Position numbers and translations under genes: made by a program. 64,000 nucleotides of DNA, taken from contig QFNE01000004.1 of the NCBI GenBank assembly GCA_003240735.1, positions 186,001-250,000 on the forward strand. Reading direction: 5' to 3'. The DNA is from Paracoccus denitrificans (GTDB taxonomy: Bacteria > Pseudomonadota > Alphaproteobacteria > Rhodobacterales > Rhodobacteraceae). The notes below the pieces were generated by a model. That model saw only the letters and a list, made by a program, of their open reading frames with translations. It was not told the origin of the DNA and did no database searches. Shown here in pieces: positions 53,498 through 61,480 of the stretch (within the stretch, counting starts at the first letter, position 1; each line of letters opens with the position of its first letter).

Positions 53498-54571
53498 GTG
53501 CCGGACTTTCGCAGTCTGGTTCTGAGCGATCTGACAGATCCCGCCCTGGCGGGGTTTGACACCATCATCGACGTCCGCTCGCCCGCCGAATTTGCGGAAG
53601 ACCATATTCCGGGCGCGATCAACCTGCCGGTTCTGGATGACGACCAGCGGGCCGAGGTCGGGACAATCTATAAACAGGTCTCGCCGTTTCAGGCCCGCAG
53701 GATCGGCGGCGCGCTGGTGGCCGCGAACGCCGCGCGCCATATCGCCGGCGCGCTGTCCGACCGGGACGGGGGCTGGCAGCCCTTGGTCTATTGCTGGCGC
53801 GGCGGTCAACGGTCGGGATCGTTTGCCACCATCCTGTCCCAGATCGGCTGGCGGGTGACCCGTCTGGACGGCGGATGGAAGACGTGGCGCGGTCTGGTTG
53901 TCGAGCATGGCGAGCGCCGGGGGTTTCCGGCACCGGTCGTGGTTCTTGACGGCAACACCGGTTCGGCCAAGACCGAAATCCTGGTCCGGCTTGCGGCGAT
54001 GGGTGTGCAGGTCATCGATCTGGAAGGGATTGCCAATCATCGCGGCAGCCTGTTCGGCGCGATGCCCGGCGGCCAACCCCCGCAAAAACTGTTCGAGACG
54101 CGCCTGCTGACCGCAGTGGCCGACCTCGACCCTTCGCGCCCCGTGGTGGTTGAGGCGGAAAGCTCGAAGATCGGCGATCTGATCCTGCCCCGCGCGATCT
54201 GGCGCGGCCTCTGCGATGCTCCGCGTATCCAACTGTCCGTCCCCTTGACCGCGCGTGCGGCATTCACCGCAACCACCTACCGCGCGGTGGGTCAGCGAAC
54301 CGACGAACTCGTCCAGACCATCGGGCGGCTTTCGACGCTGCACCCGGCAGCACGGATTGCCGAATGGCAGGGGCTTGCACGGTCGGGCGAGTGGGCGTCG
54401 CTGGCCGAAGGGTTGATGTGCGATCATTACGATCCCCGCTATCGCGCACATCGCGACCGCCACCCGACCCGCGATCTGGGGACAGTGGCGCTGTCCGACC
54501 TGACGCCCGCTTCGCTTGACGATGCCGCAAGGCGCATGGCGGGAATGCTGTCAGATTTGACAGCCGTGTGA
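53498..54571 (+). CDS. mnmH: tRNA 2-selenouridine synthase
   Basis: The product is 357 aa from a GTG at 53498. The N-terminal rhodanese domain begins TIIDVRSPAEFAEDHIPGA and has the catalytic Cys99 in LVYCWRGGQRSG. A P-loop (VLDGNTGSAKTEI) and LEGIANHRGSLFG mark the C-terminal nucleotide-binding domain. The enzyme (SelU/MnmH) replaces S2 of 2-thiouridine with selenium at U34 via a geranylated intermediate, using selenophosphate from SelD. selD is not in this window. Confidence 0.93.
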   Translation: MPDFRSLVLSDLTDPALAGFDTIIDVRSPAEFAEDHIPGAINLPVLDDDQRAEVGTIYKQVSPFQARRIGGALVAANAARHIAGALSDRDGGWQPLVYCWRGGQRSGSFATILSQIGWRVTRLDGGWKTWRGLVVEHGERRGFPAPVVVLDGNTGSAKTEILVRLAAMGVQVIDLEGIANHRGSLFGAMPGGQPPQKLFETRLLTAVADLDPSRPVVVEAESSKIGDLILPRAIWRGLCDAPRIQLSVPLTARAAFTATTYRAVGQRTDELVQTIGRLSTLHPAARIAEWQGLARSGEWASLAEGLMCDHYDPRYRAHRDRHPTRDLGTVALSDLTPASLDDAARRMAGMLSDLTAV

Positions 54572-54744
54572 ATATCGGAACACTGTCCTTTATAATCGGT
54601 CGCGCGCGGTAACACCGTCCCGCAATCAGCATGAACTTAGGGACGATAAAACACGATTTCCTTTGTAGAGTATTCCATGCTGAGCCAACCGACCAAAGTC
54701 GGGCCGTGCCGTCCAGCACCGCCCGCTCGAACAGGAGCCGTGTG

Positions 54745-56139
54745 ATGACGCAGCTTGATACCCTCGACCGCCCGACGGCGGCGCTTCCGCGCCACGGCAC
54801 CGGCCATGTCGTCGTCATCGGCGGCGGCGCCAGCGGCGTTCTGATCGCAGCCCACCTTCTGTCGCAAGGCCCCGAACTGCGGGTGACGATCCTTGAGGCC
54901 GCCAACATCCTCGGCTGTGGTCTGGCCTATTCCACCACCGATCCCGACCATCTGCTGAACACCCGCGTCGGCAACATGAGCGCGTTTCCCGGTGATCCCG
55001 GCCATTTCAGCCGCTGGCTGTCCAAGCACCCCGAAGGGCAGGAATGTGAAACCGACGCCTTCGTCAGCCGCGGCACCTATGGGGCGTACCTGACCGACCT
55101 GCTGAAGCCATGGCAGGACAAAGGGGCCGACGGTCGTCTGGCCTGTGTGCGCCGTTCCTGCGTCAAACTGGACGAGGTGGAGGGCGGTGTCGTCGCCACG
55201 CTGGACGACGGCGAACAGGTCCGGGCCGACATGGCCGTGCTGGCGACGGGGCATGTGTTGGCACGTCCGGACGAATCGGGTCTGTTGTCCGGCGCATGGG
55301 AAGGCGCGACCGGCGTTGATCCGGACGGGCGCATTGTCATCATCGGGTCGGGACTGTCGATGGTCGATCAGGTCTTGTCGCTGATCAAGTCCGGCCACCG
55401 GGGGCCGATCGTGACCCTGTCCCGTCGCGGTCTGCTGCCGCGTCCCCACGCCGACGCCAACGCGATGAAGATCGACCCCAAGGACATCCCCTTCGGCGCG
55501 AAGATGAGCGAGATTTTCCGCTGGGCCCGCGACATGGCCCGCAAGGCCGAGGCTGAAGGCGGCACTTGGCGGGACGCCGTGGACGGTCTGCGCCCGCATG
55601 TCCGCGCGTTCTGGCGCACCATGCCGCTGGCAGAGCGTCGGCGCTTTCTGCGCCATGCGGTCGTCTGGTGGGACGTCCACCGTCACCGCATTCCCCCGCA
55701 ATCGGACGCCCGCATCGCGGCGGCTGTGGGGTCGGGACAGTTGATCCATCAACGCGGCACGTTTCTTCAGGCGGAACGCGGACCCGACGGCGATGTCATC
55801 GCGGTGTTTCGTCCCCACGGGCAGCCCGGGGAAGTTCGATTGCCTGCGGCGCGGATCATCGACTGTCGCGGCATCCGCAATGATCCCGAACAGAACGCCT
55901 CGCCGCTGTTTGCCGATCTTCTGGCATCAGGGCGCGCACGTGTCGATCCACTGCGCATCGGGCTGGAGGTGACCGACGACTGTCGCATCATCGACACCCA
56001 CGGGAACGCGTCCCAGCGAATCATCGCAATGGGTCCGGTGTCGCGCGCGGCATTTTGGGAAATCACGGCGATCCCCGACATCCGCGAACAAGCGGCACGG
56101 CTGGGTGGCGATCTGGCCGAGGAAATCGGCGCCGTCTGA
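54745..56139 (+). CDS. FAD/NAD(P)-binding oxidoreductase-like protein
   Basis: The product is 464 aa from the ATG at 54745, with CAGGAG upstream. It has a Rossmann FAD loop (HVVVIGGGASGVLIAAHLL) near the N-terminus and a second Rossmann motif (GRIVIIGSGLSMVDQVLSL) near the middle, with RRGLLPRPHAD after it. The pattern matches the NAD_binding_9/YdhS-like family; the substrate is unknown. There is no membrane segment. It is convergent with an Rrf2 regulator across a palindrome. The 173-bp region upstream after mnmH holds no clear gene. Confidence 0.85.
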   Translation: MTQLDTLDRPTAALPRHGTGHVVVIGGGASGVLIAAHLLSQGPELRVTILEAANILGCGLAYSTTDPDHLLNTRVGNMSAFPGDPGHFSRWLSKHPEGQECETDAFVSRGTYGAYLTDLLKPWQDKGADGRLACVRRSCVKLDEVEGGVVATLDDGEQVRADMAVLATGHVLARPDESGLLSGAWEGATGVDPDGRIVIIGSGLSMVDQVLSLIKSGHRGPIVTLSRRGLLPRPHADANAMKIDPKDIPFGAKMSEIFRWARDMARKAEAEGGTWRDAVDGLRPHVRAFWRTMPLAERRRFLRHAVVWWDVHRHRIPPQSDARIAAAVGSGQLIHQRGTFLQAERGPDGDVIAVFRPHGQPGEVRLPAARIIDCRGIRNDPEQNASPLFADLLASGRARVDPLRIGLEVTDDCRIIDTHGNASQRIIAMGPVSRAAFWEITAIPDIREQAARLGGDLAEEIGAV

Positions 56140-56170
56140 CCATCGCAGACGCTGAACGGGGCGGTCAGAC
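56134..56170. terminator. Inverted repeat across the FAD-protein / rrf2 stop codons
   Basis: GTCTGACC (56134-56141) and GGTCAGAC (56163-56170), 8 bp perfect with a 21-nt loop. Each arm holds a Val-stop end of one gene. There is no U-tract. Confidence 0.4.
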
Positions 56171-56617
56171 CCCCATCACCTGCTCGGCCACGCGGTCCGA
56201 CCGCAGCATGTCTTCCAGCGTCAGCGATTCGATGATCAGCAGATACGACCAGAAGATTTCCGCGAACACCTTGCGGATGCGGCAAGACGCTTCGTCGGTG
56301 CAGTCCTCGCACCGCTGATAGACGCTGCGGGACAGGCAGGGCAGGGGCGCGATCGGCCCGTCGATCAGACGCAGCAGTTCGGCAATCTGAATCTCGCGCG
56401 GCTTCTTTGCCAGCCGATAGCCACCAGAACGCCCCCGGATCGAGGTGATGACACCGCTGTTACGAATCTGCAGAAGAATATGTTCCAGAAACCGCTTTGG
56501 CGTCTTGGCGCGGCGGGCAATCTCTTCGATGGTCAACGCCTGTGGTACGTCCTGCCCGGCCTCATCGGCCAGAACCAGCATCGCTTTCAGCGCGTATTTC
56601 ATCTTCTGCGTGATCAT
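56165..56617 (-). CDS. Rrf2 family transcriptional regulator with Fe-S-type cysteines
   Basis: The product is 150 aa. The winged-helix DNA-binding domain shows the Rrf2 opening (MKYALKAMLVLADEAG), LTIEEIARRAKTPKRFLEHIL and the wing GVITSIRGRSGGYRLAKKP. Four cysteines at C94, C103, C106 and C112 (PCLSRSVYQRCEDCTDEASC) lie in the region where Rrf2 sensors (RirA, NsrR, IscR) bind a cluster. The spacing differs from IscR. It may sense iron, NO or redox state. Its target is unknown; the convergent FAD protein is a neighbour but shares no promoter with it. Confidence 0.9.
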   Translation of the reverse strand: MITQKMKYALKAMLVLADEAGQDVPQALTIEEIARRAKTPKRFLEHILLQIRNSGVITSIRGRSGGYRLAKKPREIQIAELLRLIDGPIAPLPCLSRSVYQRCEDCTDEASCRIRKVFAEIFWSYLLIIESLTLEDMLRSDRVAEQVMGV

Positions 56618-56788
56618 GGGCGTCCACTAAGGCCGCAGCGATGACGGCGCAACTCTCTGGGGCGACTGCCCGGGTCAACTGTCGGGGGGCAGCACATCGC
56701 TGACGATCACATAATCACGACCAAAATGATAGACAAACCTGCGCATTGGTGCATTCTTCCTGCCGGACCAGCGAAGGAGACCGGCCCC

Positions 56789-57265
56789 ATGGCGGAAAAG
56801 CTTGATCAGATCGACCGCAAGATCGTGACCGAACTGATGCGCGATGCGACGCAGTCTGTGGCCCAGATCGCCGACCGCGTGGGGCTGTCGCAGACGCCGT
56901 GCTGGAAACGCATCCAAAAGCTGGAACAAACCGGTGTGCTGGTCAAACGAGTGGCGCTGGCCGACCCCGACAAGCTTGGCTTTGGCCTGACCGTCTTTGC
57001 CGGGATCGAGGCGCCCGACCACAGTGCCGAATGGCGCGACGCCTTTGCCGCGGCGCTGAAGAAGCTGCCGCAGGTCATGGAATCGTACCGCATGGCCGGA
57101 GAGATGGATTACCTGCTGCGCGTCGTCGTGGCCGACATGGCGGCGTTCGACTCATTCTACAAACAGCTGACGGACATGGTGTCGATCAAGAACTTCACGT
57201 CTCATTTCGCCATGGAACGGATGAGCTTCACGACCGCCTATCCGGTCGACACCCAGACCCGCTGA
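56789..57265 (+). CDS. Lrp/AsnC family transcriptional regulator
   Basis: The product is 158 aa from the ATG at 56789, with GAAGGAGA upstream. The N-terminal HTH reads LDQIDRKIVTELMRDATQSVAQIADRVGLSQTPCWKRIQKLE. The C-terminal RAM domain has VMESYRMAGEMDYLLRVVVADM and FTSHFAMERMSFTTAYPV. It senses an amino acid and regulates a nearby or distant gene. The divergent neighbour is the Rrf2 gene; which genes it controls cannot be read from this window. It abuts the convergent ubiB (stops adjacent). Confidence 0.93.
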   Translation: MAEKLDQIDRKIVTELMRDATQSVAQIADRVGLSQTPCWKRIQKLEQTGVLVKRVALADPDKLGFGLTVFAGIEAPDHSAEWRDAFAAALKKLPQVMESYRMAGEMDYLLRVVVADMAAFDSFYKQLTDMVSIKNFTSHFAMERMSFTTAYPVDTQTR

Positions 57266-58810
57266 TCAGAACGCCTGTCCGATCAGCGCGGCCAGAACGC
57301 CGCCCAGTGCCACCAGACCGCCGCCCATGGCCACGTCCCACAGCCGGTTTGGTGGCACCCGCCGGCGCGCGTCGTGATCGTCTTCGCCGGCCAGCAGCTT
57401 CATCTGACGTTCTGCAATGACCGGCAGCAGCGGGCTAAAGCGGTTCAGCGTCTGCAAGGTCCGCCACGTCTCACGCAGGGCTGATTTGGGCCCCAGACTG
57501 TCCCGGATATATCCCTGCACGACGGGTTTTGCGGCCTGCCACATGTTGATCTGCGGATCGAGACTGCGGGCGACGCCTTCGACCACCACCATCGTGCGTT
57601 GCAGCAGGATCAGTTCAGTCCGCGTCGGCATGCCGAATCGTTCCGTCACCTCGAACAGATAGGCCAGCAGGTTCGCCATCGAGATTCGGCTGGCATCCGC
57701 GCCAAAGATCGGCTCGCCCACGGCACGCAACGCCCGGGCGAACTCGTTCATATTGCGGTCGGACGGGACATAACCGGCCTCGAAATGAACGCGCGCGACG
57801 CGGTGGTAATCGCGCTGGATGAAACCCATCAGGATTTCGGCGTAAACGCGGCGCGTATATTCGTCGATCTCGCCGACGATGCCGAAATCCAGCGCGATGA
57901 TGTCGCCGTTCGGCGCGACCTTCAGGTTCCCCTGATGCATGTCGGCATGGAAAAATCCGTCGCGCAGCGCGTGCGCCAGAAACAGCTGGATCATGCGCTC
58001 GGCCAGCTTGTGGGTGTCGAACCCCGCCGCCCGAATGGCGTCCACGTCGCCCATCGGCAGCCCTTCGGCCCAGTCGGTGGTCAGCACACGACGCGATGAC
58101 AGGTCCCATTGCGGATGGGGAATGGCGAACCCGGTATCGCCCGATGTGTTTTCCCCGAATTCCGAGGCGGATGCCGCCTCCAGCCGCAGATCCAGTTCGC
58201 CCCGCACGGTAGATTCAAAATGCGAAATCACGTCTTGGGGTCGCAGCCTGCGGGTCGCGGGGGACAGCTTTTCGATCAGCGACGCGGCCAGATGGAACGC
58301 GTCGATGTCGCGGCGGAACGCCGCCTCGATGCCGGGGCGGGTCACTTTGACCGCAACGTCCTTGCCGTCATCCCGTCGCCGCGCGCGGTGCACCTGAGCG
58401 ATGGAGGCCGCCGCCACCGGCTCGGAAAATTCGGAAAACAGCGTATCGACCGGCGCGCCCAGTTCGGCGGCGATGATGTCGCGCGCGATCGGTGTCGGAA
58501 ACGGCGGCAGACGGTCCTGCAGCATGCGCAACTGCAAGGCCATGGGTGCGCCGACGACATCGGGACGGGTCGAAAGCACCTGCCCGAACTTGATGTAGGC
58601 TGGGCCCAGCGCGGTGATGGCGCGGGTGATCGGCGGCAGGTCAGGGTCGCCCTTGTAGCCAAGCCACTTGAACGGCCAGCCCAGAATCCGTGCGGCGGCG
58701 CGGACGTTGGCGGGCGCACCCAGCGCGTCCAGCGCGTCACCCATCGCGCCGGTTCGTTCAAACGTCGCGCCCGTGCGGATCAGCCGCCAGAGATTGTGCG
58801 GCCCCCGCAT
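57266..58810 (-). CDS. ubiB: UbiB family protein kinase-like ubiquinone biosynthesis factor
   Basis: The product is 514 aa. It has the atypical-kinase KxGQ motif (YIKFGQVLSTRPDVV), the Ala-rich nucleotide loop (AAASIAQVHRARR) instead of Gly-rich, VAVKVTRPG (catalytic Lys), FHADMHQGNL and ALDFGIVGEI (DFG). Two C-terminal hydrophobic helices anchor it (LWDVAMGGGLVALGGVLAALIG). UbiB is an ATPase needed for coenzyme Q synthesis, possibly extracting lipid precursors. Its start overlaps the ubiE stop by 1 nt (TGATG). Confidence 0.95.
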   Translation of the reverse strand: MRGPHNLWRLIRTGATFERTGAMGDALDALGAPANVRAAARILGWPFKWLGYKGDPDLPPITRAITALGPAYIKFGQVLSTRPDVVGAPMALQLRMLQDRLPPFPTPIARDIIAAELGAPVDTLFSEFSEPVAAASIAQVHRARRRDDGKDVAVKVTRPGIEAAFRRDIDAFHLAASLIEKLSPATRRLRPQDVISHFESTVRGELDLRLEAASASEFGENTSGDTGFAIPHPQWDLSSRRVLTTDWAEGLPMGDVDAIRAAGFDTHKLAERMIQLFLAHALRDGFFHADMHQGNLKVAPNGDIIALDFGIVGEIDEYTRRVYAEILMGFIQRDYHRVARVHFEAGYVPSDRNMNEFARALRAVGEPIFGADASRISMANLLAYLFEVTERFGMPTRTELILLQRTMVVVEGVARSLDPQINMWQAAKPVVQGYIRDSLGPKSALRETWRTLQTLNRFSPLLPVIAERQMKLLAGEDDHDARRRVPPNRLWDVAMGGGLVALGGVLAALIGQAF

Positions 58811-59574
58811 CAGATCTTCCAGCCGGAATGCAGCGCGGCGATCCCCATGGACAGATTGCGGTACTGGACCCGGCCAAAGCCCGCGTCGCGGATCATTTGG
58901 GCGAAGGTGTCCTGATCGGGGAACTTGCGGATCGATTCGACCAGATACTGGTAACTGTCGCGGTCCTGCGCCACCAACTGCCCCAGCGGCGGGATGACGT
59001 TGAAGCTATAGCGGTCATACGCCCATTGCAGCGCAGGCACCGGGATCTGGCTGAATTCCAGAACCATCAGACGGCCACCGGGCTTCAGGACGCGGTACGC
59101 CTCGGCCAGTGCATCAGGGATACGGGTGACGTTCCGAATGCCAAAGCTGATGGTATAGCGGTCAAAGCTTGCGTCCGCGAAGGGTAGGGCCATCGCATCG
59201 CCCGTGACCCAGTCCAGCCGGTCGGCCAGCGCGTCCGCCTCTGCCCGCTTGCGGCCTTCGATCAGCATGGATTCGGTCATGTCGCAGACGGTCACCTGCG
59301 CCCCCGGCGCACGGCCCAGAAACCGGAACGCGATGTCGCCTGTGCCGCCCGCCACGTCCAGCAGACGCTGGCCGTCCCGCGGGACCAGCCAATCCATCAT
59401 GGCGTTCTTCCAGACGCGGTGGATCCCCACGCTCATCAGGTCGTTCATCACGTCGTATTTCGACGCAACGCGCGAAAAGACGCCGTGGACGAGGCCCGCC
59501 TTGTCATCCTCGGCGACCTGACGGAAGCCGAAATGGGTTTCGCGGCTGTCGTTGCCGTGGGGATTGTCGGTCAT
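58810..59574 (-). CDS. ubiE: Ubiquinone/menaquinone biosynthesis methyltransferase UbiE
   Basis: The product is 254 aa from the ATG at 59574. It has a class I methyltransferase fold: SAM motif LLDVAGGTGDIAF, VTGDAMALPFADASFDRYTISFGIRNV and YRVLKPGGRLMVLEFSQ, the UbiE signature. It methylates the demethoxy-quinol ring carbon in coenzyme Q synthesis. It is divergent from mutM (85 bp) and the first gene of ubiE-ubiB. Confidence 0.97.
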   Translation of the reverse strand: MTDNPHGNDSRETHFGFRQVAEDDKAGLVHGVFSRVASKYDVMNDLMSVGIHRVWKNAMMDWLVPRDGQRLLDVAGGTGDIAFRFLGRAPGAQVTVCDMTESMLIEGRKRAEADALADRLDWVTGDAMALPFADASFDRYTISFGIRNVTRIPDALAEAYRVLKPGGRLMVLEFSQIPVPALQWAYDRYSFNVIPPLGQLVAQDRDSYQYLVESIRKFPDQDTFAQMIRDAGFGRVQYRNLSMGIAALHSGWKI

Positions 59575-59659
59575 ATATGCGTCTTTCCAATGCCGCGTCC
59601 GGTCGGTCCCACAGATGGGGGCCGCGGGTCGGCGGCACAATGCGACGGATGGAGCGGGA

Positions 59660-60505
59660 ATGCCAGAACTGCCGGAAGTGGAAACGGTGCGTCGCGGGCT
59701 GGAACCGCATCTGACGGGCCGCATCATCACCCGCGTCGATCAACGCCGCCCCGATCTGCGCTGGCCGATGCCTGAAGATCTGGTCCAGACGGTGACCGGC
59801 GCGCGGGTGACCGCGCTGCGGCGGCGGTCGAAATACATCCTTGCCGATCTGGACCGCGACGTCAGCCTGCTGATCCACCTTGGCATGTCGGGCCGCATCC
59901 TGATCGAAGGGGCGGCGCAGGGCGACTTTCACCACGACGCCTCGATCCTGCCGCAGCACAACCATCTTGTGCTGACCACCGACGAAGGGACGACCATCAC
60001 CCTGAACGATGCGCGCCGCTTTGGCGCGGTCGATCTGGTCCGGGGGGATGAACCACACCCCCTGCTGGCCGCGATCGGGCCAGAGCCGTTTTCCGATGAC
60101 TTCAACGCCACCTATCTGCAGACGCGACTTGCCGGGCGGCGGACGTCGATCAAGGCCGCACTGCTGGATCAGCGCATCGTCGCGGGACTTGGCAACATCT
60201 ATGTGTCCGAGGCGCTTTGGCGCGCGGGCATCCACCCCTTGCGCGCCGCAGGCCGGATCGGTGCGGCACGTCTGGCCGCGTTGGTTGGCCATATCCGCGA
60301 CGTCCTGACGGACGCCATCGCGGCGGGCGGGTCGTCCCTGCGCGATCACCGCCAGACCAGCGGAGAGCTTGGGTATTTCCAGCACAGCTTTGCCGTCTAT
60401 GACCGTGAAGGCGCGCCGTGCCCTCGACAGGGCTGCAGCGGCACCATCCGCCGCATCGTCCAGTCCGGGCGGTCGTCCTTCTACTGCCCGGTCTGCCAGC
60501 ATTAG
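59660..60505 (+). CDS. mutM: Formamidopyrimidine-DNA glycosylase (Fpg)
   Basis: The product is 281 aa. It starts MPELPEVETVRRGLEPHL, with the N-terminal Pro nucleophile and Glu after removal of Met. The Lys in RRRSKYILADL, QRIVAGLGNIYVSEALW (H2TH) and the C-terminal zinc finger (CPRQGC ... YCPVCQH) are complete. It removes 8-oxoguanine and Fapy lesions and nicks the strand. Its position near ubiE and the enoyl-CoA hydratase is typical of Rhodobacteraceae. Confidence 0.98.
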   Translation: MPELPEVETVRRGLEPHLTGRIITRVDQRRPDLRWPMPEDLVQTVTGARVTALRRRSKYILADLDRDVSLLIHLGMSGRILIEGAAQGDFHHDASILPQHNHLVLTTDEGTTITLNDARRFGAVDLVRGDEPHPLLAAIGPEPFSDDFNATYLQTRLAGRRTSIKAALLDQRIVAGLGNIYVSEALWRAGIHPLRAAGRIGAARLAALVGHIRDVLTDAIAAGGSSLRDHRQTSGELGYFQHSFAVYDREGAPCPRQGCSGTIRRIVQSGRSSFYCPVCQH

Positions 60506-60573
60506 CGTGTTGGCAGGCATGGCCGCGGAATGGTAACTGTCGCCTGTGCCACGCAGGCGAATTTGGGGGACCC

Positions 60574-61350
60574 ATGGGCTATCAGACAATCATCGTCGAA
60601 ATCACCGACCGCGTGGCGTTGGTGCGCCTGAACCGACCAGATGCCCTGAACGCCCTGAACGCCCAGTTGCTGACCGAACTCTCTGAGGCGATCAGCAAGC
60701 TTGACGCCGACGACAAGGTCCACTGCATCGTCATGACCGGCAGCGAAAAGGTTTTTGCCGCTGGCGCCGACATCAAGGAGATGGCCGAGCGGTCATTCAC
60801 CGACGTCTACATGGCCGATCTCTTCGGACGCCACATCGATGCCGTCACACGCGCGCGCACGCCGATCATCGCGGCAGTGTCGGGCTATGCCTTGGGCGGG
60901 GGCTGTGAGCTGGCGATGATGTGCGACTTCATCATCTGTGCAGACAACGCGAAATTCGGCCAACCCGAAATCAACCTGGGCGTCATCGCCGGGATCGGCG
61001 GCACGCAGCGTCTGGCGCGCTTTGTCGGCAAGTCGAAGGCCATGGACATGAACCTGACCGGCCGCTTTATCGACGCCGCCGAAGCAGAGCGTTCTGGCCT
61101 TGTCAGCCGCGTCGTCCCAGTCGACAAGTTGCTGGAAGAGGCAATGGGCGCCGCGGTCAAGATCGCCGCGAAATCCGCGATCGCCGCGCGCGCCGCCAAG
61201 GAAGCGGTCAATCAGGCGTTCGAGACGACCCTGTCGGCGGGCCTTCTGTTTGAACGTCGGACCTTCCATTCGCTGTTCGCCACCGCCGATCAGAAAGAGG
61301 GGATGAGCGCGTTCGTCGAAAAGCGCGAAGCCCAGTTTCGCGACCGCTGA
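60574..61350 (+). CDS. Enoyl-CoA hydratase
   Basis: The product is 258 aa from the ATG at 60574. The crotonase core has oxyanion-hole segments AAGADIKEM and GYALGGGCELAMMCDFI, and both catalytic Glu regions (GGCELAMM and FGQPEINLGVIAGIGGTQRL). It hydrates trans-2-enoyl-CoA in beta-oxidation and related acid catabolism. It is cytosolic. It follows mutM by 68 bp on the same strand. Confidence 0.96.
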   Translation: MGYQTIIVEITDRVALVRLNRPDALNALNAQLLTELSEAISKLDADDKVHCIVMTGSEKVFAAGADIKEMAERSFTDVYMADLFGRHIDAVTRARTPIIAAVSGYALGGGCELAMMCDFIICADNAKFGQPEINLGVIAGIGGTQRLARFVGKSKAMDMNLTGRFIDAAEAERSGLVSRVVPVDKLLEEAMGAAVKIAAKSAIAARAAKEAVNQAFETTLSAGLLFERRTFHSLFATADQKEGMSAFVEKREAQFRDR

Positions 61351-61480
61351 CACGGGCCGAACCCCGGATTAGCCGCTGTTTCAGTTGCCGCAGGCCGGTT
61401 TTGGGTCATTCACCTGACTTTCTGCGGTTGGCACCAGCGCGCGCTTGGTCCAATGTCCCGCGCGATATTTCGGAGGAAGA

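Noticed and set aside
15995..60541. The 12-mer ATGGTAACTGTC upstream of tsaD (15995) and of the enoyl-CoA hydratase (60530)
   Set aside because: Chance matches of this length are expected many times in 64 kb; no wider similarity around the two copies.
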